Of a DNA stretch of 64,000 bases, positions 17,202-25,302 are shown piece after piece. Position 1 is the first letter of the stretch, and each line of letters opens with the position of its first letter. A program made the position numbers and the translations under genes. Source of the DNA: Vibrio marinisediminis (GTDB lineage: Bacteria > Pseudomonadota > Gammaproteobacteria > Enterobacterales > Vibrionaceae); assembly GCF_014050145.1 (NCBI RefSeq), contig NZ_JACFYF010000001.1:62001-126000 (forward strand), given 5' to 3'. The notes below the pieces were generated by a model. It was not told the DNA's origin and searched no databases. It saw nothing but the letters and a program-made list of their open reading frames with translations.

Positions 17202-17783
17202 CTATTTGATAGCCACGGCCATCATTACCTTGAACACACCTTGCTCAGTCGTGATTTCAAAAGGCGTTGAGGTCTCTACTTGTTTAAAGCCAACCCCTGT
17301 TAATACTCGTTCGACATGGGCGGGATCCATTGCCATCTCTTCATCGGGATGAGCCGCTAGCCAATCCCAATGAATAAAATGACCGCCATCTTCTAGTAAT
17401 GAATAGATGATGTCGGATACATCCGCATAATTTGGTAAGAAACCACAGACAGAAGACGCGATAACCAGATCAAACTGATTACGAAATGCAGGATGAATAG
17501 CAACCAAACCACGAGTAAGAGAATCAACCACAGCTTCTACATTGGGCAGTGATTTGTTATCTAACTGCTCAATCATTGCTTCGGAAAAATCGAGAGCAAC
17601 GATATCTTTTACCTCTGGTGACATTTTTTGACTGAGTAAACCCGTACCACAGCCAAAGTCGAGCACGTGCTTGCCTTTGATATTGAATGTTTTAATTAGA
17701 GAAGAATATGCTTCCTCTGCAAAGATCGATGTCGCTTCATCAGTATCCCATGTGTCAGCATGTTCATCCCAATTGATAGCCAT
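17202..17783 (-). CDS. Class I SAM-dependent methyltransferase
   Basis: The 193-residue protein has the Rossmann-type methyltransferase motif I as HVLDFGCGTGLLSQKM (about residues 40-55), followed by DIVALDFSEAMIEQL (motif II region) and FDLVIASSVCGFL (motif IV region). The remainder matches small cytosolic methyltransferases of the UbiE/Tam type. The substrate cannot be told from sequence. GGGAGA six bases before the ATG supports the start. It is divergent from the LysR gene and has its own terminator. Confidence 0.85.
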   Translation of the reverse strand: MAINWDEHADTWDTDEATSIFAEEAYSSLIKTFNIKGKHVLDFGCGTGLLSQKMSPEVKDIVALDFSEAMIEQLDNKSLPNVEAVVDSLTRGLVAIHPAFRNQFDLVIASSVCGFLPNYADVSDIIYSLLEDGGHFIHWDWLAAHPDEEMAMDPAHVERVLTGVGFKQVETSTPFEITTEQGVFKVMMAVAIK

Positions 17784-17824
17784 TGTGCTCTCCCTAAAAC
17801 TGCTCTTAAAGCAAAAACTTGAAA

Positions 17825-17895
17825 TTTATACCCAAATAACCTCTAGATGTTTATTGCTCAACTAGACTCTACATCTGAAGATACTTGGGTATAAA
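17825..17895. repeat. 71-bp imperfect palindromic element with TTTATACCCAA ends
   Basis: The left arm (17825-17850) and right arm (17871-17895) are near-perfect inverted copies. The outer 11 bases TTTATACCCAA and the inner AGATGT are identical, and the centre is 20 bases. It lies between the divergent methyltransferase and LysR genes. I recall similar ATACCCAA-ended palindromes as dispersed intergenic repeats in Vibrio genomes, so it is probably a small REP- or MITE-like element. No second copy is seen in the window. Confidence 0.6.
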
Positions 17896-17992
17896 CTTTC
17901 GTTATTATATTCTACCCATAGCTATGTGAAAACAGACATTTAAGATAAATTACATTACCATACATTTATCTCCTCAAGCGCAGCAAAACTCT

Positions 17993-18871
17993 ATGAACTT
18001 GTCGCAAATTGAAGCTTTTTGTACGGTAGCAGATTCAGGCTCTGTTTCTGAAGCTGCTCGCCAACTCGACTGTAACCGTACCAAACTGAGCATGTCGATT
18101 AAAGCATTAGAAAAAGAATTGTCGGTTGAACTGTTTATCCGTTCCGGTAACCAGCTGATGCTTTCGGAGGCTGGTAAAGCCATTTATCGTGATAGTCAAA
18201 ACTTACTGGTTACCGAAGCTCGTATCCGCCAAACCTGCGCCCAAGTCTCTGGTGATTTTAGCGCTGAAGTATGGATTGCGCGTGACGACTCTTTACCTGA
18301 TGAACTATGGCAGTCCCTTTCTCCGCACCTAAATAATGACTTTCCTTCCACATCATTTAACATCATTCTTGCGTCATCTGGTGATTTAGCCAATTTAGTC
18401 GTCACAGGGCAAGTGGATTTTGCTTTTGGCGTTGACTATGAAAGAACCGATGATCCGCATGTGACCTACCAGCCACTGGGGAAAATACGCATGATGTCAG
18501 TATGTGGTGCGGTCCATCCATTGAGCAAAATGCGTCGTGTTACTGACAACGATTTGCGTCACTCGATGCAAGCGGCGATGGTATATCTCAATGAGAAAGA
18601 TAACCCTGAATTAAAGCCCCTTTCTATTCGTCACGTCGGTTTTTCAAGTTTTGACTATATGCTTCATTGTATTCTTAATGAAGACGCATGGGGCGTGCTG
18701 CCTGAACCTTTAATTCGCCACCACCTACGTAAACAAGAACTAGCCGTGATCAAGCACACTTATGGTCTAACCCAAGAAGACTACTGTATGTTTACTCCAG
18801 CAGGCATGAGTGAACACCCTGCAATGTCTTGGTTAGCAGACAAACTAAACGAGTATTTGTTTGATTTTTAA
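17993..18871 (+). CDS. LysR-family transcriptional regulator
   Basis: The 292-residue protein has the N-terminal LysR winged helix: LSQIEAFCTVADSGSVSEAA, then NRTKLSMSIKALEKELSVELF (residues about 3-60). A periplasmic-binding-like effector domain follows (about 90-290). LysR regulators usually control a divergent gene, which here would be the methyltransferase about 210 bases away. Effector and targets are unknown. The ATG at 17993 matches the family N-terminus (MNLSQIEAF), although the ribosome-binding site is weak. Confidence 0.9.
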   Translation: MNLSQIEAFCTVADSGSVSEAARQLDCNRTKLSMSIKALEKELSVELFIRSGNQLMLSEAGKAIYRDSQNLLVTEARIRQTCAQVSGDFSAEVWIARDDSLPDELWQSLSPHLNNDFPSTSFNIILASSGDLANLVVTGQVDFAFGVDYERTDDPHVTYQPLGKIRMMSVCGAVHPLSKMRRVTDNDLRHSMQAAMVYLNEKDNPELKPLSIRHVGFSSFDYMLHCILNEDAWGVLPEPLIRHHLRKQELAVIKHTYGLTQEDYCMFTPAGMSEHPAMSWLADKLNEYLFDF

Positions 18872-19055
18872 ATATACCGACGAACAAAAATCAGTCAGAG
18901 TCAATATTATTGACACCAAAAATCACACCTAACACGTTGAATAAAAAGAAATTATAAAAATAACTCATTTTTTAGCTTTTTAAAAATGAAGATGTAGTTT
19001 GTAAAAATGGTTAGAACTCTCAAGAATAGAGCTAATTCTAAGGAGATTTTTAATC

Positions 19056-19949
19056 ATGTGTGCCCAAACTAGCTTAAACGAAAAGCGAATCCTATCCTTC
19101 TCAGCCCTTTTAGCATCGGGCTTTGCAGTGGGTGGACTGGTCGTCGGCATTTGGATGGGTTCGCTTGTAATTGTATTTGATGGTGTTTACTCACTGGTCA
19201 GCTTACTGTTAACTTTATTGTCACTTGCAGCATCACGCTACATTAGCCGTCCATCTCAAGGTCAGTTTCAGTTTGGTAAAGCCGTTATTGAACCCGTTGT
19301 GATTGCTATCAAAGGTGGCGTCATTCTAAGCATCGTACTGTATTCTCTATATTCAGCGATAACCGCTATGTTTAGCGGTGGTAGAGAAGTCGATACCTCT
19401 ATTGCCTCTTTATTTGGCTTAGTTAACGTTATTGGCTGTGGTTACGGTTGGTGGTACATCAATCAAAAATCAAAACTGTTTTCGTCTGGTCTAATCGAAG
19501 CTGAAAGCAAGCAATGGCAAATGGATACGTTACTCAGCGTCGCAGTAACTCTCGGCTTTTTCGCCGCTTATGGTTTAACACTAACGCCTTTTGCTCATTA
19601 CAGTATCTATGCCGATCCTATGATGATGATTTTAATGTCTTTCTACTTTATTAAAGTGCCATCAGAGATGATCATTCAAGCGCTTCGTGAGTTGCTAATG
19701 ATGAAACCGGATAGAAAAATTCATGATGCCGTCGATCATGAAGTCGCAGAAATAGGCAAGCAGTTCAACCAACCGATGGCGCTCAATGGTGTGGCTAAAG
19801 TAGGCCAAGAGCTGTGGGTTAACATCGATATTCATTGTGATAGTAAGCAACTGGAACTGGCTGAGGTTGAAAAAGCTCAACGTCTATTGAAGCATAAACT
19901 ATCATCGCTCAACTTAGACCTCCAGTTAACGATGAACGTAGCAATTTAA
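19056..19949 (+). CDS. Cation diffusion facilitator family protein with altered metal site
   Basis: The 297-residue protein has six hydrophobic segments and a C-terminal cytoplasmic domain of about 85 residues, the layout of CDF (FieF/YiiP) zinc/iron exporters. Positions equivalent to the four FieF transport-site ligands (Asp45, Asp49, His153, Asp157) read Asp42, Ser46, Gln153 and Asp157 here. Two of four ligands are therefore missing, and classical Zn/Fe export is doubtful. The C-terminal domain shows the family-like LNGVAKVGQELWVNIDIHCD. AAGGAG precedes the ATG. A hairpin terminator follows, so it is monocistronic. Confidence 0.75.
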   Translation: MCAQTSLNEKRILSFSALLASGFAVGGLVVGIWMGSLVIVFDGVYSLVSLLLTLLSLAASRYISRPSQGQFQFGKAVIEPVVIAIKGGVILSIVLYSLYSAITAMFSGGREVDTSIASLFGLVNVIGCGYGWWYINQKSKLFSSGLIEAESKQWQMDTLLSVAVTLGFFAAYGLTLTPFAHYSIYADPMMMILMSFYFIKVPSEMIIQALRELLMMKPDRKIHDAVDHEVAEIGKQFNQPMALNGVAKVGQELWVNIDIHCDSKQLELAEVEKAQRLLKHKLSSLNLDLQLTMNVAI

Positions 19950-19970
19950 TACGGCTTTCCGACTCTTTCT

Positions 19971-20012
19971 CGTATAGAGCAACATATTCTGTGCTCTATA
20001 CGTCATTTCTTA
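19971..20012 (+). terminator. Terminator after the CDF gene
   Basis: CGTATAGAGCA (19971-19981) and TGCTCTATACG (19992-20002) form a perfect 11-bp stem with a ten-base loop. TCATTTCTT follows. It lies 21 bases after the CDF stop. Confidence 0.7.
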
Positions 20013-20143
20013 ATTACCTACTCGATTAACATTCCTTTCGTTCCGTTGAATTAACCAACTTTATGGTTATTATGAAACAAGTAGTCTAAGATCATACTTT
20101 ATGAGCATGTGTTCTATGCTTTGCTCATCGTTGGAGGTAAGGT

Positions 20144-21757
20144 TTGCAAAAAATTAATACTAGCTTTTTAAAAAATTGGCGAGTGCTTGTCGTTGATGAT
20201 TCAAGCACGGCATTGCTATTAATAAAGCAGCAGCTAGTAAGTTTAGGCGTACCACAAAACAACATCACGACCGTTGAACGCTATCAGGTCGCGATTAAAG
20301 CGATGCAAACTCATCAATTTGATGTGTTGATTTTAGACTATCACTTAGAGCAACATCTAACAGGGTATGAGTTAGCCATGTTGTTGCATCGAAATCGGCT
20401 AATCAGCAACGCGACAGGTGTGTTGATTATTTCAGGGGATGCAAGGCAAGAGACTGTACTAACAGCCCTTTCCGGTAAAGTTCGTCACTTTATAACCAAG
20501 CCTCTTAGTAATGCCTCCCTCGCCGAAAAACTCCACACCATATACCGAGAAATGCAAAAGCTAGCTCAAATCACAGATGCATTGCAGTCAGGTAATAAGC
20601 TCTCTGCTGCAACAATGTTCGAACTTATCAACCGTTCTGGATTTAGTGTCAGCCTTGAAGCCTACTTACTTGAGTATTTGATGACCAATAACCAGTGGGA
20701 GTTTCTCGATATCTACATCACTATATCTTCCACGCCTTGTCATGCCTCTAAAATGTGTACCATCGCGTATTTACTCCATCGAGACAACAATACCAAGCAG
20801 GCGTTAGAGGAGTTACACAGCTTCCTCACTGAAAACCCACTCTCGATTCGCGTCATGGATGTCATCGCCGATATCTACGAACAAAGTCAGCAGACAGAAA
20901 AAGCGGCACTATGGGCGACTAAAGCGTTTGAACTCACACCGAGCATTGGAGAACGAGCAGCAAGAGCCAGCCAATTTAATATGCAGGCACATAAAAGAGC
21001 GCAATTAATGAAAGTTGGACACCTATACTCGCAACACATCTCATTAGCTGACATTAACTGGCTTAAAACCGTCATTGTCCACTTCCATTCACTGCAATCG
21101 ATTTACACTCTTACTGAAAGCACATCAGCCAAAACAGAGATCATGCAGCATGCCAATGATTTTTTCCGTTTCGCTCGGCACAAACTGACGCCGAAAAGGT
21201 TACAACACCTCAAAGCGGTCGTACTACTGTCTCATAGTCATGTTTTAATCCATGAAAACAATGAGATGTTAGCCCACCAAAAACTGTTGAAATCACTTTC
21301 TCAGTTTTACGATGAGTTGTTTGAGTGTCCGCCTGTGTTACTAATTGAATATCTACCCGCTCTAGCTTTCTTTGGAGAGCGACAAATTTATTCGACCATT
21401 ACGGACGTACTTAAATCTCGCGGAATCAATAACTTTTCAGAGATGGTACCTGCGCCTTATATCGCAGCCAGTCAATCAAGTGGTCATTCTAGTCAACCAA
21501 CTCATCAAGAGCAGAGTGACGTATCCCTTGAGCACTACCCGCATTCTAGTGAAGCAAAAATTCAGTTTCTCTATCGTCACAGTAGCCAACCAGCGATAGG
21601 AGACAGCAGTAAAATAGATGCCATCGTCTCTGAGCTAGCCGTTTTGGATCTCCCACCAAATTGGCACAATTGGCTTATTACAGGTAAACAACACAGTTTT
21701 AAAATTGCGCCCCCAGTTGCTTTTTCACTTTTCACTCGCGATCAGAAAGGGGCTTAA
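20144..21757 (+). CDS. Response regulator with receiver and TPR-like helical region (VieB-like architecture)
   Basis: The 537-residue protein has an N-terminal receiver domain (about 12-135) with Asp18/Asp19 in VLVVDDSS, the phosphoacceptor Asp65 in VLILDYHL, and the conserved Lys in FITKPLS. The remaining 400 residues are alpha-helical with TPR-like signatures (YLLHRDNNTKQALEELHSFL, DVIADIYEQSQQTEKAALWA). There is no DNA-binding or enzymatic output, so it probably acts by protein contact, as does V. cholerae VieB. The TTG start is chosen because the ideal GGAGGT lies five bases upstream and no other start is near. A 59-residue protein follows. Confidence 0.75.
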   Translation: MQKINTSFLKNWRVLVVDDSSTALLLIKQQLVSLGVPQNNITTVERYQVAIKAMQTHQFDVLILDYHLEQHLTGYELAMLLHRNRLISNATGVLIISGDARQETVLTALSGKVRHFITKPLSNASLAEKLHTIYREMQKLAQITDALQSGNKLSAATMFELINRSGFSVSLEAYLLEYLMTNNQWEFLDIYITISSTPCHASKMCTIAYLLHRDNNTKQALEELHSFLTENPLSIRVMDVIADIYEQSQQTEKAALWATKAFELTPSIGERAARASQFNMQAHKRAQLMKVGHLYSQHISLADINWLKTVIVHFHSLQSIYTLTESTSAKTEIMQHANDFFRFARHKLTPKRLQHLKAVVLLSHSHVLIHENNEMLAHQKLLKSLSQFYDELFECPPVLLIEYLPALAFFGERQIYSTITDVLKSRGINNFSEMVPAPYIAASQSSGHSSQPTHQEQSDVSLEHYPHSSEAKIQFLYRHSSQPAIGDSSKIDAIVSELAVLDLPPNWHNWLITGKQHSFKIAPPVAFSLFTRDQKGA

Positions 21758-21797
21758 ACACATCTGATAACACTATTAAACTTCTTAGGTGGATAGT

Positions 21798-21977
21798 ATG
21801 AATAAAGAAAGCATTCGAAATCTTTACCAGATGATTGATTCATTATCAGGTGATGAGAGGCAACAACTGCTTGCTTACCTAAATTCAGCCACCAACAAAG
21901 TGAAGAATCGAGAGTTCATTACACAAGAAGAACTCGATTTAATTTATACGATGTTAAATGCGGAAAAACCCAAATAA
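21798..21977 (+). CDS. Small hypothetical protein following the REC-TPR gene
   Basis: The 59-residue protein begins MNKESIRNLYQMIDSLSGDE and is predicted mostly helical, with no signal peptide or Cys. AGGTGG lies five bases before the ATG. The GTG at 21789 is inside that ribosome-binding site and is not preferred. It lies 40 bases after the REC-TPR gene on the same strand and is probably co-transcribed, so a small partner or regulator of that protein is possible. I do not recognise a family. Confidence 0.5.
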   Translation: MNKESIRNLYQMIDSLSGDERQQLLAYLNSATNKVKNREFITQEELDLIYTMLNAEKPK

Positions 21978-22010
21978 CGGTTACTTGCGCATTATTGCCC
22001 TTATATCTCT

Positions 22011-22056
22011 CACCCCCCAGCAATCATCTGTATTACATTAAGTGATTGTGGGGGGG
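22011..22056. terminator. G/C-run hairpin between convergent genes
   Basis: CACCCCCCAGCAATCA (22011-22026) faces TGATTGTGGGGGGG (22043-22056). It forms a 13-14 bp stem with one bulge and a loop of 16 bases. It lies between the small protein and the glycosyltransferase, which converge, and could end both transcripts. There is no long U-tract. Confidence 0.5.
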
Positions 22057-22074
22057 AAATATATGTCCAGCTAG

Positions 22075-23376
22075 TCAGGCTTGTTGAGCTCTCAGCGCTT
22101 TAGCACTCATTATCCAATGCCTTACCGCTTGTGGAGACATAACATTAGGGTTTCCTAGATCACGATCTGATACCGTCGCTAATTCTGGTGGAAGTACATC
22201 AATAATCAGCTCTAAGTCTTTATGAGAAGCGATTTCTTTGACAAAAACATCCGCCATCTCTTCACTGTATTCAACTTTACGAGCCTGAGCAGCCTTAACC
22301 AGCCCATTGAGCAATACATACCAGGTTGTCATGGGGCCCTGAATTACCGAAGCAGATTCCGCTGCAGAGTCAATAAAGGCAAAAGGCGTGGTCGCAATAG
22401 ATTGATTCATTTCCATCGCAGCAAAAATCCAATCGGTATCGAAAGAAAAATCATAGACCGTCGGTTTTTTAAGGATTTTTTCAAGCACTGGGCGACTATA
22501 GAGTTTAAATGCGGCTTGGGTATCTTTAATCCCCTGTTGGAAAATTTGTGCACCTATCATGCGCTGCATATGACGAAGTGTTTTTATCCCTACCCCCCAG
22601 CGTTCTTCTTGCTTGACTAAAATAGAGTCTGGATGCTTTCGATTACCTAACACAACTTGCTTCCCTTGCTCCATAAATGGGGCAACTAACAAACCCAATT
22701 GACCTAAGTGAACGGAATTATCAGCATCCGTATAAATAACGGCATCCACTCCAGAAGCTAATGCACACTCACAACCAAGAATAATTGAACCGCCTTTGCG
22801 TGAGTCATCCACACTTTCTAGATTTAATAAGGGACCTGCTTTTGCGGGGAGCGCCATAGAAAGCTGCAATACATGAACTCTATCGCTGATTGCTCGTGGT
22901 TGCTGATGAGCAATACGTTTCGCGATATGCGCACTGTCGTGAGGACACCCGTCATCCACTGCATAAAGTTGCCAGCTGACTTGAGAATCACTGGTCACCC
23001 ACATAAGTTGTCTAATTTTTGTTCTGAGAGAATCTTCTCCGTTCTGGTTGTCTTCACTCTTCGCTTGTAAACGATTGTGCTCGCCCCACATGGCAAACAC
23101 GACGCCAATTTCGATAGGTTGACTCACCGCAAGAATGCGTCGACGCGATTCAACTAGCTTAACCGCCAATTGAAACTCGAGCGGTGCATTATGCTGTTTG
23201 ATTAACAGCTTGAACTGCTCATCAGAAATCGATTCTAAAATAAGTAGTTCATCGGCTAGTTGCAGTAATCTTGTTTGATGATCATTATTCGTGAGTTCAA
23301 AATCGACACTTGAGTTATTCAGCAGATGAATTGCAAGCGAAAGTGATGGATCCATTCCTATACCCCAGACTGACAT
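22075..23376 (-). CDS. GT2-type glycosyltransferase
   Basis: The 433-residue protein contains a GT-A fold: GVVFAMWGEHNRL opening the domain near residue 98, the nucleotide-binding AVDDGCPHDS and the DXD-type metal motif VIYTDADNSVHLG. Later KQVVLGNRKHPDS and IKDTQAAFKLYSRPVLEKIL resemble polyprenyl-phosphate sugar transferases (dolichol-phosphate mannosyltransferase type). No membrane helices are seen. The first 95 residues are helical and not recognised. The start may be ATG 23376 or ATG 23355 (MDPSL), the latter with GGGG at a usable distance. It lies 100 bases downstream of the GH16 gene on the same strand and could be the last gene of the polysaccharide operon. Confidence 0.75.
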   Translation of the reverse strand: MSVWGIGMDPSLSLAIHLLNNSSVDFELTNNDHQTRLLQLADELLILESISDEQFKLLIKQHNAPLEFQLAVKLVESRRRILAVSQPIEIGVVFAMWGEHNRLQAKSEDNQNGEDSLRTKIRQLMWVTSDSQVSWQLYAVDDGCPHDSAHIAKRIAHQQPRAISDRVHVLQLSMALPAKAGPLLNLESVDDSRKGGSIILGCECALASGVDAVIYTDADNSVHLGQLGLLVAPFMEQGKQVVLGNRKHPDSILVKQEERWGVGIKTLRHMQRMIGAQIFQQGIKDTQAAFKLYSRPVLEKILKKPTVYDFSFDTDWIFAAMEMNQSIATTPFAFIDSAAESASVIQGPMTTWYVLLNGLVKAAQARKVEYSEEMADVFVKEIASHKDLELIIDVLPPELATVSDRDLGNPNVMSPQAVRHWIMSAKALRAQQA

Positions 23377-23475
23377 TGTAATAATTTATTTTCTCGTCTA
23401 AGCGTAGTATGCAATTCGTTTTATACAAGCCATCTTACTTGTAGATGAAGGATGAAAACAGCAAGCCCAAATTAG

Positions 23476-24270
23476 TCAGTCACAGCCGCGATTAGGCTTA
23501 AACGAAAAGTTTCGGTACCTTGCTAGGTAGTGGCTTTCTTTACCGGTATCAAATAGTCCAGCCCAGTTTGATAATTGTGTATCAACAGCCCACACATTCG
23601 CCATGATGCGCATGCGAGAATGACGCGCGTTTGGAATAGGGTCATATCGATTATTGCGAACTTTCAGTACTGATTGACCATCAATAAACCATTCAAGGTA
23701 TTTTTTAGTCCATGAGATCCCGTAGCGATGGAAATTTTGTGAGGCATCAAAACCCAAGAAAATAAGGGTTTCATGACTATTGGAATAGTAATCATCATCT
23801 GTCCAAAAGTTCATTTGAACCATATTGGTATTCGATCCTAGAAATTCGATATCAATTTCATTGTGCCGACCACTACCATCTATAGGTTTGTCGTAAGGAC
23901 CAGAAAACAAGAAAAATGAAGTCACAACTCCGGGCGCATTGATCGGTTTGATATCTATTTCATAACAGCCGTAAGCGTAAAAATCGTGGCTACGCAGTTC
24001 TCCAGAATAAAAGGTGCGCTGTTCTTGTTCATCCAATAATGGATCGGAGACCAACTCAATGCTCATACCAGTACTACTGAATGTGACAGCTTTGGACTCC
24101 CAACGATTTAAAAAAGGGTAACCATTTTGCCATCCATCAGCCAGTTGCCAACGACTGACATCATGGCGATTCAATTGATCATTGAATGCTAAATCAGCAC
24201 TGGGCGGAGCAGAAAAAGTAACATCGGCGAATGCCATACACACTGCACATAAGGAGAAGTGTTTAAACAT
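23476..24270 (-). CDS. Secreted GH16 glycoside hydrolase, lichenase-like
   Basis: The 264-residue protein has a signal peptide (about 1-20, ending VTFS before APPS) and a single GH16 jelly-roll domain. The catalytic motif HNEIDIEFLG places the nucleophile Glu138, Asp140 and acid/base Glu142. This EIDIEFLG form, followed by VQMNFWTDD, is what I know from licheninases (beta-1,3-1,4-glucanases). Other GH16 specificities (laminarinase, agarase, transglycosylase) cannot be excluded. It ends the exopolysaccharide operon, 90 bases after the preceding gene. That fits a role in trimming, releasing or remodelling the polymer in the periplasm. Confidence 0.85.
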   Translation of the reverse strand: MFKHFSLCAVCMAFADVTFSAPPSADLAFNDQLNRHDVSRWQLADGWQNGYPFLNRWESKAVTFSSTGMSIELVSDPLLDEQEQRTFYSGELRSHDFYAYGCYEIDIKPINAPGVVTSFFLFSGPYDKPIDGSGRHNEIDIEFLGSNTNMVQMNFWTDDDYYSNSHETLIFLGFDASQNFHRYGISWTKKYLEWFIDGQSVLKVRNNRYDPIPNARHSRMRIMANVWAVDTQLSNWAGLFDTGKESHYLARYRNFSFKPNRGCD

Positions 24271-24360
24271 AGTTATCGTGTCTGCTTAAGGTCGAGTCGT
24301 ATTACTTTAAGCCTAACCTAATTTGTGAGCATTGCACGGTGCCCTCAGTGCATCATTCGG

Positions 24361-25302
24361 TTACTCATTGATATCCGGTGCAAAACTTCTTCTCTGAGAT
24401 GCCGTAATTCCTTTACTACTTTCTGCCCCTAAGTTGCCACGGAACTTGCCAGCATCCTCCTCGGTTGCATTGGGTACCCCCACACTTACATTTGAGTTTG
24501 TTACTCTGGCATCTTGCTCTATGATGTTTCTACCCGTGGGGATTGGTGTCGTGACAACAACAGGTTCAACTTTAGAGACATCAGGAGTCGATGGTGGCAC
24601 CGACTTTTTCACAGTCACGCTTTTGGGGTTACTATTGCTGCCTTCAGGTCGAAAGGTTGACCTAGACTGGAATTCGCCATTAATTTTCAATGGGTTATTA
24701 GGAGAATACTGTCGTAATTGCGAGCCATTAGACGTCGTAACTTGCCGGTCACTACGCTGTTGTTGAGAAGCAATATTGGCAAGCTCCGATGAAGGCGAAT
24801 GGTAACTAAAATAGCTTAACTTTTCTTGCCACACTTCAACCAACGAAAACAATTCTAACCAAGTACTATCAACCGAGACTCCCGCGTCTGCTGGAGCAAT
24901 ACTCACTTGTAAGCGCGAGCTTGAATATTCAAACTCTTGGTGTAATTGAGTTTGCAACTCATCCCAGCGGCTGCCTGACATCAAAAAATAACGCACACTA
25001 TTCGCCCAGTATTCATACGCAATTGGGTCACGATTTTTTTCAGCAGCCATTGCGGCCAGTCCATCGGCTAGCCCTGCGGCTTGCCACATTGCTTTGGTTC
25101 CTAGTTTTTGCTCTAACGTCAGTACGAGTTTACTTTGTGCATGGAAGCTATCGGCAGCCTGAGCATAACGCCCCTGCCCTAGTATCAGTGTTGGGGTAAC
25201 TAATAGATCAATAACGGGTTTTTCCAATTCGCTTTGGGCGAAACTCATGGGCACAAAAAGCGCAAAAACAAGTAAAAGTCCCGTTATCTGAAGTCGTTTC
25301 AT
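24361..25302 (-). CDS. Exported Ser/Pro/Asn-rich protein of the polysaccharide operon
   Basis: The 313-residue protein (ATG 25302) has a signal peptide (MKRLQITGLLLVFALFVPMSFA). It then has a helical region (about 25-175) with Trp-rich segments such as YEYWANSVRYFLMSGSRW. The low-complexity C-terminal half is rich in Ser, Pro, Asn and Val. The start is chosen because its ATG overlaps the upstream stop as ATGA, showing translational coupling; the frame extends seven codons further without support. I do not recognise a family. The helical part could be a TPR-like scaffold and the disordered tail an envelope-spanning linker. Confidence 0.6.
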   Translation of the reverse strand: MKRLQITGLLLVFALFVPMSFAQSELEKPVIDLLVTPTLILGQGRYAQAADSFHAQSKLVLTLEQKLGTKAMWQAAGLADGLAAMAAEKNRDPIAYEYWANSVRYFLMSGSRWDELQTQLHQEFEYSSSRLQVSIAPADAGVSVDSTWLELFSLVEVWQEKLSYFSYHSPSSELANIASQQQRSDRQVTTSNGSQLRQYSPNNPLKINGEFQSRSTFRPEGSNSNPKSVTVKKSVPPSTPDVSKVEPVVVTTPIPTGRNIIEQDARVTNSNVSVGVPNATEEDAGKFRGNLGAESSKGITASQRRSFAPDINE

